The notes beneath the pieces are model-generated. The model was not told where the DNA came from, made no database searches, and saw only the letters and a program-made list of their open reading frames with translations. Source: Myxococcales bacterium (GTDB lineage: Bacteria; Myxococcota; Polyangia; HGW-17; SLPX01). Taken from it: a DNA stretch of 62,866 nucleotides. The translations under genes were made by a program, and so were the position numbers. Shown here one piece after another: positions 53,141 to 61,679 of this stretch. The stretch covers positions 1-62,866 of the forward strand of contig SLPX01000150.1 in NCBI GenBank assembly GCA_007131745.1, read 5' to 3'. Numbering within the stretch: the stretch's first letter is position 1; the number at the start of each line of letters is the position of its first letter.

Positions 53141-54868
53141 TTATTTTTGAACCGCAAGCGCTTCAGCCGGTTCCAGGCGGGCCGCCTTGTCGGCCGGAAA
53201 AAACGCGCCGGCAAGGCAGAACAAAACGCCGAATCCGATGGACAAAAGGCAGAGCCACCATGTGTAGTCAAAATAGCTTGCAGGTTTGAACGGAAAATAA
53301 GGCACCCATTGCTGATTGATGAAGTCGACTATGGAAGACAATCCGAATCCCACGGCCAAACCGACGGCGCCGCTTGCAAGCCCCAGGATCAGGGCTTCGC
53401 TTAGTATCATAAAACGAATATCCCAACGGTTTCCTCCCACCGCCCGAAATACGCCGATTTCCCATCTTCTTTCACTGATCAGCATGTAATAGGTGTGGGA
53501 TATGTTGATCGCAGAAATAAGCACGATAAAGGCCGAAACTATCGCCAACAGCAAGGTCACGATGGTGATGAGCAAACCCACGGTTTCAGCCATGCTGTCT
53601 TGAAGTTCAAAACCCAGTTCCTTGATGAAATTGGTGAAACTCTGCACCTGGCCCTTGTCCTCAACCCACACCACCACGCTGGTGTAATGCTCGTACTTGT
53701 GCGGTTCAAGGGATCGTCCGGTCTCATCCTTTGTGGAGAAGTGCTCGTTCCACCGCTTTACGTAGCCAAGCGGAACCGTAAGCCCTATAGGTATCGCCTT
53801 GTCGCTTACCCCTATGAGCTGAACTCTTCGTTCCAGGGCTTTTACTTTTTCCTTGTCTCCTCCGATGACTGATTCGCCGAGACGAGCCACGAAAGTCATG
53901 CCCAGGAACTGGTCGATCGTGTCTTCGTCGATGCGGGTCCAGCCCCTTCCGGGCGCCACCGAGCCGTTATACAACTCGATGATGTATCTCGATACAATGG
54001 CGGGTATGGCCCGATAGCAGGTTTGAGTCAATTGCCTGTCGCAGTAATAGCCCCTGCCGCACTCTCCGTGAGAGGTGCAATGGTTTGTGCAACGCCGGGT
54101 TCGCTCATCGCAGCGGAATCGTCCCGAAACTTCCCAGCAGTCCGCGTCGGTCCTGCCGCCCTTTCTCTTTGGACGATCGAATTCGTCTTTTACGATTTCT
54201 CCTTTCTGATCTCGCACATGAGGGTCGTCGGGCCAGCATTTTAGATCCGGTATGCACGTCCGGGTATTGGGATCGCAGATTTTTTCTGAACCGCATTCTT
54301 CGTCGTTATTGCACTCAGCGCAGGTTCCGGTCTTGGGTATGCAATGGCTTCCTTCAGGGCAGTCCCTGTCGTTTTTGCAGGAATTCTTCGGTTGCTCTAA
54401 GCCCCACCAATCTTTGAATGCGCAGTTTTCAAAAGCGCCGCCGCAGGAAAACTCCTCGTGTTCCTCGATAAGGTTGGGGTCGATTCCATCGCCGATGAAC
54501 TCTATGTGAATATCATGGCCGAAGACAGTTCTTCCGCCGTGCCCCAGCCCTGGGAACGCGAATTTCATTTTCGGATAAGCTTTTTTTACTTCCGGCCTGT
54601 TTCTGATTTCCTCGACAACTGAAGCGGTGATGGGATTTTGAAGTTTTGAAGGGTCTTTTTCCAGGGCTTTCCTGGGCGGAATAACCTCCAACTTGGTGAG
54701 TGGAAGAAAACTGTCGCTATGCACCCATCTTCTCACTCCTACGCCCAGGCTAAGGAAAAACGAGAACGCTGCTATGCCGGCTACTATGCCGATCGCGGAC
54801 AGCAGAAGGTGTTTGAAATTTCTGCGAATGCTCTGTCCTGACATTCGTATGAGCTTCTTCAGCTTCAC
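53141..54868 (-). CDS. MacB/FtsX-type ABC permease with 18-Cys periplasmic insert
   Basis: 575 residues from a GTG overlapping the ATPase stop, after GGAGG. Layout: one membrane helix (about 20-45), a large periplasmic domain, then three helices near the C-terminus (VGLLITIVTLLLAIVSAFIV, LGLASGAVGLAVGFGLS, WWLCLLSIGFGVLFCLAG), the MacB/LolC plan. The periplasmic domain holds an insert (about 142-284) with 18 cysteines in repeated patterns CKNDRDCPEGSHC and CNNDEECGSEKIC, resembling the Cys-rich modules of secreted surface proteins. MacB-type permeases act as mechanotransmission devices and do not transport through the membrane themselves. No MacA or outer-membrane partner is adjacent. Confidence 0.88.
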   Translation of the reverse strand: MKLKKLIRMSGQSIRRNFKHLLLSAIGIVAGIAAFSFFLSLGVGVRRWVHSDSFLPLTKLEVIPPRKALEKDPSKLQNPITASVVEEIRNRPEVKKAYPKMKFAFPGLGHGGRTVFGHDIHIEFIGDGIDPNLIEEHEEFSCGGAFENCAFKDWWGLEQPKNSCKNDRDCPEGSHCIPKTGTCAECNNDEECGSEKICDPNTRTCIPDLKCWPDDPHVRDQKGEIVKDEFDRPKRKGGRTDADCWEVSGRFRCDERTRRCTNHCTSHGECGRGYYCDRQLTQTCYRAIPAIVSRYIIELYNGSVAPGRGWTRIDEDTIDQFLGMTFVARLGESVIGGDKEKVKALERRVQLIGVSDKAIPIGLTVPLGYVKRWNEHFSTKDETGRSLEPHKYEHYTSVVVWVEDKGQVQSFTNFIKELGFELQDSMAETVGLLITIVTLLLAIVSAFIVLISAINISHTYYMLISERRWEIGVFRAVGGNRWDIRFMILSEALILGLASGAVGLAVGFGLSSIVDFINQQWVPYFPFKPASYFDYTWWLCLLSIGFGVLFCLAGAFFPADKAARLEPAEALAVQK

Positions 54869-55749
54869 TCTTCTACCTCCCTGTTTTTATTGTCGTTTTC
54901 TCTCTCCTTTTCCGGGTTCTTGTTTTTCTGAATCTCTTCTTCTTCTTGTTCTTGTTCTTTATCTACGCTTTTATCCTTTTCAGTTCTCAGTATTTCATCG
55001 ACGATTTTTCCGTCTTCAAGCCTGAGAACCCTTTGAGCGACCCGGGATAGGCGATCTTCATGCGTGACCAGAATAAGGGTTATTCCGTCTTTTTCATTTA
55101 GTTCCTTGAACAACTCTATGATCTGAGCGCCGGTTTTGGTGTCCAAATTCCCCGTGGGTTCATCGCACAGGAGAATTTTTGGCTTGTTAAACAATGCCCG
55201 GGCTATTGCAACCCGTTGCTTTTGGCCTCCGGACAGATTTCCCGGAGTGACATTCACCTTGTTGCCCAACCCCAACCGCTCCAAAACCTCCACCGCTCTA
55301 TCTTTTGCATTTCCCGAAGGCTTCTGGTCGAAAAAAGACGGAAGGGCAACATTTTCCCAGCAGGTAAGATGATCCAGCAGGTTGAACGACTGGAATATGA
55401 ACCCAATGGTCTTGTTTCTCAAAATTGAAAGACTTCTGTCCGATAAACCGTTGTAGCTCGTGTTTTCGACCTTTACTTTTCCCTCAAAATCCCGATCCAG
55501 CCCACCGATAATATTCAACAACGTGGACTTTCCCGAGCCGCTGGTGCCCACTATTGAGACAAGTTCGGATCGTTCTATATTGAGATTGACATTGTATAGA
55601 ACCTGCTGCCTTCCAGCGCCGGATCCGTAATGCTTTGTTATGCCCTCCATTGCAATGATCATTTCTGTTTCACCGCCCGAACCGTCTGTTTCAACACCAT
55701 TTGCAGCGTTCATCTTTTTTTCATCATTCGCTTGATTCACAGCATTCAC
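54865..55749 (-). CDS. MacB/LolD-type ABC ATP-binding protein
   Basis: 294 residues. The start is uncertain: a GTG at 55749; Mets at residues 13, 30 and 34 are alternatives. Walker A is GTSGSGKST, the Q-loop FIFQSFNLLDHLTCWENV, the signature LSGGQKQRVAIARAL and Walker B ILLCDEPTGNLD, followed by VTHEDRLSRVAQRVLRLEDG. All are typical of the LolD/MacB subgroup. The last 45 residues are a Glu/Lys/Asn-rich tail, absent from most homologues. It pairs with the permease encoded next (4-bp overlap). A strong promoter lies upstream, and a 12-residue Cys-rich reading frame (55724-55762) overlaps the start. Confidence 0.9.
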   Translation of the reverse strand: MNAVNQANDEKKMNAANGVETDGSGGETEMIIAMEGITKHYGSGAGRQQVLYNVNLNIERSELVSIVGTSGSGKSTLLNIIGGLDRDFEGKVKVENTSYNGLSDRSLSILRNKTIGFIFQSFNLLDHLTCWENVALPSFFDQKPSGNAKDRAVEVLERLGLGNKVNVTPGNLSGGQKQRVAIARALFNKPKILLCDEPTGNLDTKTGAQIIELFKELNEKDGITLILVTHEDRLSRVAQRVLRLEDGKIVDEILRTEKDKSVDKEQEQEEEEIQKNKNPEKERENDNKNREVEE

Positions 55750-55816
55750 ACTCTTGAGTCATTCCTAGGGTTGCGCGTTCTCCTTCGTCAATGACGATGT
55801 TTTGTCTCACGCTGGG

Positions 55817-55845
55817 TTTATAGACCCCGATGTACAACCGGTCAA
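55817..55845 (-). promoter_or_regulatory. Promoter of MacB-like operon
   Basis: On the minus strand, TTGACC (55845-55840), a 17-bp spacer and TATAAA (55822-55817). This is one of the best sigma70-like matches in the window and drives the leftward ATPase-permease-MutS-like operon. Confidence 0.75.
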
Positions 55846-55912
55846 GCCCGGGAGGCGAAGTCTATAGAAGAACCCAATGGTTGCACAGCCGAAGCCCCGG
55901 ACGATTATATCC

Positions 55913-55941
55913 TTGATGCAAAAATCTTCGATGTGTAATAA
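55913..55941 (+). promoter_or_regulatory. Promoter of Cys-repeat RCC1 lipoprotein
   Basis: TTGATG (55913-55918), a 17-bp spacer and TAATAA (55936-55941), 45 bp upstream of the ATG at 55986. Confidence 0.55.
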
Positions 55942-55985
55942 TTGGTTTAATCTGCGGATTGTTTGAAATGCCGGGAGTTTCTTGG

Positions 55986-57881
55986 ATGCATAGGTTTTTT
56001 TGTGGGCTGCTTGTTTCCAGATCTTGTGTGTTTGGATTCATGCTTTTCATTTTCACAATTGGGTGTACGACAGAATTCACCAAACGTCCAATGTGCGGAA
56101 ACGGTGTCATGGAAGAGGGGGAAATGTGCGACGGAGACGATTTTGGCGGTTTGACTTGTTCGGATGTAAGCAGTCACGAAGAGGGTGTTTTGAAATGTAC
56201 AACAGATTGCAAGCTTGATATCACGAGTTGTTACACTTGTGGAAACGGTCAGGTAGAGGGTCTGGAAGTTTGCGACGGAAGCAATCTTAGGGGACAAACC
56301 TGCCGGTCTCTGGGCTACTACAGCGGAGATCTTGCCTGTATGGCTGATTGTCTCGAGTTTGACACAACCGGATGTGAAGGTTTTTGTGGCGACGGCGTGA
56401 TAAACGGCGACGAGGTATGCGACGGAGAGGATCTCGGGGGAGAGACCTGTGAAACGATGGGCTTTTCCGGTGGTACATTGGCATGTCTTGCAGACTGTTC
56501 GGGATTCGACACAGCAGGATGCGAAGGTTTTTGCGGTGACGGAGTGATAAACGGCGACGAGGTATGCGATGGAGAAGATCTCGGGGGAGAGACCTGTGAA
56601 ACGATGGGCTTTTCAGGTGGTGCATTAGCATGTCTTGCAGACTGCTCAGGATTTGACGCTTCAGGATGTGAGAGTTTTTGCGGTAATGGAGTGATAGACG
56701 ACGAAGAGGTGTGTGACGGCGATGATCTCGGGGGAGAAACATGTGAGTCTCTGGGTTTTTCGGGTGATATATTGGCATGTCTTTCAGACTGCTCGGGATT
56801 CGACACTTCAGGCTGTAAGAAATGGCTGGCGATTTCTGCAGGGCACAGACACACCTGCGCTTTGTGGGGCGATGGAACGGCATGGTGTTGGGGAAGGAAT
56901 ATCTCCGGTCAGCTTGGAGATGGGACATCCGGCACGCAAGAGGGTAAAAGCACACCGGTGCAGGTGGTCGGGCTGTCGAACTTGGTCTCGATCTCCAGTG
57001 GCTTATCTCATAGTTGTGCTGTGGATAGTGCCGGAAAGGCATGGTGTTGGGGAAGTAATGGGTACGGTCAGCTTGGAGATGATACGAATGAAAGTAGAAG
57101 CACACCGGTTGAGGTGGTCGGAGTGTCGAATTTGGTCTCGATCTCGGTTGGAGATAATCACTCCTGTGGTTTGAAAAATGACGAGACAGTGTGGTGTTGG
57201 GGAAGGAATGATTACGGTCAGCTCGGGGATGATACGAATGACGATAGAACCACTCCTGTGCAGGTGGTTGGATTGGACGATGCAGTTCAAATTTCAAGTG
57301 GAAAACAACATACATGCGTGTTGAGCAGCGATGAAACGGCATGGTGTTGGGGAAGGAATTTTTCAGGGACGTTAGGAGATGATACGGAAGAGGATAGGAG
57401 CACACCGGTGCAGGTGGTCGATCTGAACGGTGTTGTGGAAATCACCGTCGGCGGCTGGCATACTTGTGCAGTGAAAAGTGATGGAACTGCATGGTGTTGG
57501 GGAAGTAACAATTACGGTCAACTGGGGAACGGTACGTTTGAGGGGAGAATTAGGCCGGAGCAGGTGGCTGAGTTGACCGACGTGGTGGGGATAGCCGGAG
57601 GTGGTTTTCACACTTGTGCGGTGAAGAGCGATACGACAGCGTGGTGTTGGGGACTGAATCTCTACGGCCAGTTGGGAGTAGAGACAATATCGAATAATCA
57701 AAGTACACCGATCGAGGTAGAAGCGATGGGGAGTGTAATGCAGTTTTCGGTGGGTAACAGGCACACATGTGCATTAAAGAGCGATACGACGGCATGGTGT
57801 TGGGGAGAGAATGAATACGGTCAGCTTGGAGATGGGACCACCGAAGACAAGATCATTCCTGTTGAAATCAATCCGCATTAA
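55986..57881 (+). CDS. Lipoprotein: five Cys-repeats plus seven-bladed RCC1 propeller
   Basis: 631 residues from the ATG at 55986, which has GGGAG 8 nt upstream. The signal peptide has lipobox TIGC. Five tandem modules of about 44-49 residues follow, on the pattern CGDGVINGDEVCDGEDLGG...C...G...C..DC..FD..GC. The C-terminal half has seven RCC1 repeats, each with a conserved HTCA...AWCWG pair of cysteines (for example ISAGHRHTCALWGDGTAWCW), enough for one closed seven-bladed propeller. The cysteine in each 'WCW' may bond to the 'HTC' cysteine. This is a disulfide-rich surface protein on its own promoter; the ligand is unknown. Confidence 0.85.
   Translation: MHRFFCGLLVSRSCVFGFMLFIFTIGCTTEFTKRPMCGNGVMEEGEMCDGDDFGGLTCSDVSSHEEGVLKCTTDCKLDITSCYTCGNGQVEGLEVCDGSNLRGQTCRSLGYYSGDLACMADCLEFDTTGCEGFCGDGVINGDEVCDGEDLGGETCETMGFSGGTLACLADCSGFDTAGCEGFCGDGVINGDEVCDGEDLGGETCETMGFSGGALACLADCSGFDASGCESFCGNGVIDDEEVCDGDDLGGETCESLGFSGDILACLSDCSGFDTSGCKKWLAISAGHRHTCALWGDGTAWCWGRNISGQLGDGTSGTQEGKSTPVQVVGLSNLVSISSGLSHSCAVDSAGKAWCWGSNGYGQLGDDTNESRSTPVEVVGVSNLVSISVGDNHSCGLKNDETVWCWGRNDYGQLGDDTNDDRTTPVQVVGLDDAVQISSGKQHTCVLSSDETAWCWGRNFSGTLGDDTEEDRSTPVQVVDLNGVVEITVGGWHTCAVKSDGTAWCWGSNNYGQLGNGTFEGRIRPEQVAELTDVVGIAGGGFHTCAVKSDTTAWCWGLNLYGQLGVETISNNQSTPIEVEAMGSVMQFSVGNRHTCALKSDTTAWCWGENEYGQLGDGTTEDKIIPVEINPH
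56385..56678 (+). repeat. Two near-identical 147-bp repeats
   Basis: Units 56385-56531 and 56532-56678 encode adjacent Cys modules and are almost identical at DNA level. Flanking units at about 56240-56384 and 56679-56820 are related but more diverged. This indicates recent tandem duplication within the gene. Confidence 0.8.
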
Positions 57882-57973
57882 AATTGTCCGTTTATGAATA
57901 CAGCCAAGAATCAAGTGAAAGAACAAAGCGTAATTACACCTGAGGTGTCTCTCAAATAAATCTGCACTCTTTC

Positions 57974-58002
57974 TTGCATCCTGGGTCGTGATCCTTCATA
58001 AA
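57974..58002 (+). promoter_or_regulatory. Possible promoter of cyclophilin gene
   Basis: TTGCAT (57974-57979), 17-bp spacer, CATAAA (57997-58002), 44 bp before the ATG at 58046. Confidence 0.35.
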
Positions 58003-58045
58003 GGTGTTGGTTTTAATGCACACACTTTTTTTGCAGGAGGAAAAT

Positions 58046-58537
58046 ATGGCCGGCAACGCACCAAGAGCAGTGATCGAAACAGCGTATGGAAACATGACCG
58101 TGGAGTTTTTTCCGGACAAGGCTCCAAAACACGTGGAGAATTTTTTGAGCTTGGCTCGAAAGGGTTTTTATGATGGTTCGACCTTTCACAGGGTCATTCC
58201 AGGGTTCATGATCCAGGGAGGTTGCCCGAATTCAAAGCAGGGAGCGGGGGGGACACCTGGAACCGGAGGGCCGGGGCATCACGTGAACGCTGAGTTCAAT
58301 GATACAAAGCACGAAAGAGGGATTTTGTCCATGGCGAGAGCCCAGGATCCCAACAGCGCGGGTTCCCAGTTTTTCGTTGTGGTCAAGGATTCTGCTTTTC
58401 TAGACGGACAGTACACCGCGTTCGGACGGGTTGTGGACGGGATGGATGCAGCGGACAAGATAGTCGCTCTTCCCAGGGATGGCAATGATATGCCCACGAC
58501 CAGGGCGGAGATGAATGTCAGGGTTTTGGATGAGTAA
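58046..58537 (+). CDS. Cyclophilin-type peptidyl-prolyl cis-trans isomerase
   Basis: 163 residues from the ATG at 58046 after GGAGG. Active-site and core motifs are all present: TFHRVIPGFMIQGG with the catalytic Arg, GTGGPGHHVNAEF, LSMARAQDPNSAGSQFFV and YTAFGRVVDGMDAADKI. There is no signal peptide, so it is cytosolic. It catalyses proline isomerisation in protein folding. Its 3' end overlaps the end of the convergent deoxyhypusine-synthase-like gene by 20 bp. Confidence 0.93.
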   Translation: MAGNAPRAVIETAYGNMTVEFFPDKAPKHVENFLSLARKGFYDGSTFHRVIPGFMIQGGCPNSKQGAGGTPGTGGPGHHVNAEFNDTKHERGILSMARAQDPNSAGSQFFVVVKDSAFLDGQYTAFGRVVDGMDAADKIVALPRDGNDMPTTRAEMNVRVLDE

Positions 58538-59711
58538 GCATGGTTCTCTTTGAAACGTTCCAGTCTTTTTGAACCTGTTCGTTGTTTCGCGATCTCTTAA
58601 TCAACTTCTCGGTCCACTCGTTTTTCCTTTGCATTATTCGCTTGGGGGTTCGTGGAGAGGCTTCGCTGCTCATGTACATTGCCAGTATCGGCAATGTAAT
58701 GGACGCGCATGAATAAACGACCGTATTGTTGATCCGCGGATCCGAAACTTTGCCCCATGAGTATGCTTCCGACGGAGTGGCGCCGGAAAGCCCGCCCCAG
58801 TGCGGTGAATCCGTTGTGAGCTGTATAAAGAAATCGTGTCCTCCCTGGTTGTCGTGAAGGATTTGCCACAGGGTCGGTTGGGTTTGCATGTAAAAGTTCT
58901 TTGGATGCCCCCCGCCTACTTCAACCACTCCGTTCAGTTCGGAAGCCCAGACAATAGATGCTGTTTCAATCACGTCCAATACGGGATCGATAGGAATTTT
59001 CTTTTCAAAGAGCCAAGGGATCAAGAGGTTCATTCCAATTGAAGAGTCTCCGATGGCGGAACAGTAGATGGGAACATCCAATTCGTAAGCCTTGGCAAGC
59101 AAGGATTTTTCCGGATTGGGAGCGGTTTCGAGTATGACTTTTCCGAGCATCGACAGAAAATCGGCAGTCGAACAAGGCTCCTGCCTTTCGATTGTTTTGG
59201 CGGCTTCCAGGATGCATGCATCCGTTGCGAGTAGGGTCTCGTCTTCCTCTATGAAAGTGTCGTAGATTCGTACGACTCCTGAATCGTGAAGATCCCGATC
59301 GTCGATTTGGAAATGCCCCTGGCGTACAGGGTAATTGTAGGTTCTGTGCAGATCGTGATACAGGTTCGCTCCGGTCGAGATGATGAAATCGATAAACCCC
59401 TTTTCCATCATCGTGACAATGGGGCCGGACATGCCGATCGGGGTCATGGCACCCGCCAGGGTGAGGCATACGGTGGCATCCTTTTCAATCATCCGTTTCC
59501 ATATAGTAGCGGCTTCAGCGAGCCGGCGCCCGTTGAAACCGGACCCTCCGAACACTTTTTCCACGAGGCCCTTGATGTCGTTCCGGGATTCGACGTCAAG
59601 GGGTTCGATCATCTTGCCGGACATGAGTCCTTTTTTGCATGGATGTCCAACATCAGGTTTGTTGGAAAAATCATTGTCACTTGCGCTTTTGCCGTTGTTT
59701 TTTTGTTCCAT
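58518..59711 (-). CDS. Deoxyhypusine-synthase-like enzyme
   Basis: 397 residues. The DHS fold is clear: LAGAMTPIGMSGPIVTMMEKGFID, TGANLYHDLHR, PIYCSAIGDSSIGMN and NGVVEVGGGHPKNFYMQTQP, which holds the lysine that carries the aminobutyl intermediate. Bacteria lack eIF5A, so bacterial members use small amines, as in homospermidine-synthase-like or SpeY-type reactions with agmatine or putrescine. The substrate is unknown here. The N-terminus has about 40 extra polar residues. Its promoter overlaps a palindrome (59759-59774). Confidence 0.88.
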   Translation of the reverse strand: MEQKNNGKSASDNDFSNKPDVGHPCKKGLMSGKMIEPLDVESRNDIKGLVEKVFGGSGFNGRRLAEAATIWKRMIEKDATVCLTLAGAMTPIGMSGPIVTMMEKGFIDFIISTGANLYHDLHRTYNYPVRQGHFQIDDRDLHDSGVVRIYDTFIEEDETLLATDACILEAAKTIERQEPCSTADFLSMLGKVILETAPNPEKSLLAKAYELDVPIYCSAIGDSSIGMNLLIPWLFEKKIPIDPVLDVIETASIVWASELNGVVEVGGGHPKNFYMQTQPTLWQILHDNQGGHDFFIQLTTDSPHWGGLSGATPSEAYSWGKVSDPRINNTVVYSCASITLPILAMYMSSEASPRTPKRIMQRKNEWTEKLIKRSRNNEQVQKDWNVSKRTMLTHPKP

Positions 59712-59758
59712 TGAAGAATCTCCCGGGGATGATCTGACCGACGTAACAAAATTAGAAT

Positions 59759-59795
59759 TGCTAGATACCTAGCAGATGCTTTCATTGCGTGTCAA
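59759..59795 (-). promoter_or_regulatory. Promoter with overlapping palindromic operator
   Basis: On the minus strand, a perfect TTGACA (59795-59790), an 18-bp spacer and TAGGTA (59771-59766). The inverted repeat TGCTAG-ATAC-CTAGCA (59759-59774) covers the -10, so a repressor bound there would block the deoxyhypusine-synthase-like gene. Confidence 0.6.
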
Positions 59796-59924
59796 ATCCC
59801 CACTCGAATGGTTTTTTTCAGCAGCCCTGGATCTCGTGTTTAAGATTGGGTTTGATTTGGATTCGTTGTGCTGGTAAATGGGATTGGTCCGAAAAGATGG
59901 AGTCTTTTTAGATCGGAGAGCGCC

Positions 59925-61136
59925 ATGGGAATGTATGATGAAGCATTGAGAGCTTTTTTGAAGCCTGTTTTGGGATATCTTGATGATGATCGTTGCTCCG
60001 AGATTTTGATAAACGGGCCGGAAGATGTCTGGGTCGAAATGGGCGGGAGGTTGTACAAAACCGATGTGGTTTTTACCGAAGACGGCATCAATGCCGCGGC
60101 CCGGAACATGGCGCAGTTCGTGGGGCGACCGTTGAGCGAAGACAGGCCTCGGCTGGACGCGCGAATGCCGGATGGATCACGAATTCACGTGATTCTGCCG
60201 CCCGTGGCGCGTTGCGGGACGACCGTGAGCATACGGAAATTTTTTCCTGGGGGACTTACGATCGATCAACTTATCGAGTTCGGATCGATCACCCCGGAAG
60301 CAGCGTCTCTCATAGAAGCATGTGTGCTCATCGCCAAAAACATCGTGGTCGCCGGGGGGACGGGATCTGGAAAGACGACTTTGTTGAACGTGATTTCCCA
60401 GTTCATACCAAACGAAGAACGCATCATCACTATAGAGGACAGCGCGGAACTCCAGTTGACTCAGGATCACCTGGTTCCGCTTGAATCCCGACCTCCGGAT
60501 GATCGCGGAAAGGGAGAGGTAAGTATTCGGGATTTGCTTCACAGCTCTCTCAGGTTGCGTCCGGACCGGATAGTAATCGGAGAGGTTCGGGGAGGGGAGT
60601 GTTTTGATCTTCTACAGGCGCTCAATACCGGCCACGGTGGATCAATGACCACCACGCATGCCAACAGCCCGCGTGAGACGTTGACCCGGCTGGAGAGCCT
60701 TGCCTTGCTGAGCGGTGTGGACCTGCCATTGCGCGCTGTAAGGGCCCAGGTTGCAGCTGCGATAGATTTGGTTGTCTGTTGCGCCCGCTTTGTGGACGGA
60801 AGCAGAAAAATCACCCATATTTCCGAGGTTCTGCCGCTGGATCAGCGAGGTGATTACCTTGTACAGGATCTGTTTGTCTTCACTCAAACCGGCAGGGACG
60901 AAGAGGGAAGGGTCATGGGGTGCCTGGCCCCGACCGGTGTAGTCCCCACGTTCATGAATAAACTGATTGCAAACGGGTTTGTTGAATTTGACCACGCTTT
61001 TTTCGATCCCCGGACCTACGGGTATGATCCCCCTCCTGTTTTCACGGGCAGACCCTCCTTTACTTTTGAATCCAACCCCGAGGATTTTCATGGTGAGGAC
61101 TTTGGCCCGGAAGACACCAACCCGGGAGGATGTTGA
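59925..61136 (+). CDS. CpaF/TadA-type secretion ATPase
   Basis: 403 residues from the ATG at 59925, preceded by GGAGAG; an ATG two codons later is possible. The N-terminal domain has ILINGPEDVWVEMGG and MPDGSRIHVILPP. The RecA-like core is intact: Walker A GGTGSGKT (144-151), EDSAELQL from 171, IGEVRGGECFDLL and the His box GHGGSMTTTHANSP. It powers a Tad-type pilus or related type II/IV secretion system. No other tad/cpa gene (CpaE, TadB/C, Flp pilin) is beside it, which is unusual. The C-terminus is an Asp/Gly/Pro tail. SmpB follows 25 bp later. Confidence 0.92.
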   Translation: MGMYDEALRAFLKPVLGYLDDDRCSEILINGPEDVWVEMGGRLYKTDVVFTEDGINAAARNMAQFVGRPLSEDRPRLDARMPDGSRIHVILPPVARCGTTVSIRKFFPGGLTIDQLIEFGSITPEAASLIEACVLIAKNIVVAGGTGSGKTTLLNVISQFIPNEERIITIEDSAELQLTQDHLVPLESRPPDDRGKGEVSIRDLLHSSLRLRPDRIVIGEVRGGECFDLLQALNTGHGGSMTTTHANSPRETLTRLESLALLSGVDLPLRAVRAQVAAAIDLVVCCARFVDGSRKITHISEVLPLDQRGDYLVQDLFVFTQTGRDEEGRVMGCLAPTGVVPTFMNKLIANGFVEFDHAFFDPRTYGYDPPPVFTGRPSFTFESNPEDFHGEDFGPEDTNPGGC

Positions 61137-61161
61137 ATGGTGAGACACTGGAGAAGCTGTT

Positions 61162-61653
61162 TTGTCTAGTGGAGGAAAAAATAAAAAACCGGCCGAAAAA
61201 ACGTTTGCCAGAAATCGAAAGGCCCGGCACGAATACCATATCGAAGACACCTTTGAAGCCGGACTCGTCCTTTTGGGAAGCGAAGTGAAGTCCATTCGCA
61301 TGGGAAGTGTGAGTTTGAACGAAGCTTACGTGGCGATTCATGGAACAGAGGCGTTTTTGGTGGGAGCGCACGTAGCCGAGTGGCCGTTCGGCCACTTGAG
61401 GAATCATGAACCATTGCGGCGCCGGAAATTGCTTTTGCACAAGCGGGAAATCATTCGGCTCAAGGTAAAGGTCAATGAAAAGGGTTACACCCTTGTGCCC
61501 CTGAGCCTGTACCCGCGAAACGGGCGGATTAAGCTTAAGTTCGGGCTTGCGCGGGGAAAGAGAAAGTACGACAAGCGGGAAGCGATCAAGAAAAAGGATC
61601 AGCTCCGAGAGCAGGCGCAGGAACGAGCTTCGGAAAGAAAGGGTATCGGTTGA
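61162..61653 (+). CDS. smpB: SsrA-binding protein
   Basis: 163 residues from a TTG with GGAGAAG upstream. The SmpB core is complete: ARNRKARHEYHIEDTFEAGL, LLGSEVKSIRMG, SLNEAYV, RRRKLLLHKREI and a Lys/Arg-rich C-terminal tail (GKRKYDKREAIKKKD). It binds tmRNA and rescues stalled ribosomes. No tmRNA gene is visible in this window. Confidence 0.95.
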   Translation: MSSGGKNKKPAEKTFARNRKARHEYHIEDTFEAGLVLLGSEVKSIRMGSVSLNEAYVAIHGTEAFLVGAHVAEWPFGHLRNHEPLRRRKLLLHKREIIRLKVKVNEKGYTLVPLSLYPRNGRIKLKFGLARGKRKYDKREAIKKKDQLREQAQERASERKGIG

Positions 61654-61679
61654 AGGGGATTCAGCTTAGAGGTGAAAGC

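Noticed and set aside
56287..57405. 372-residue minus-strand frame in the RCC1 gene
   Set aside because: Its apparent repeats are only the complement of the RCC1 and Cys repeats on the plus strand.
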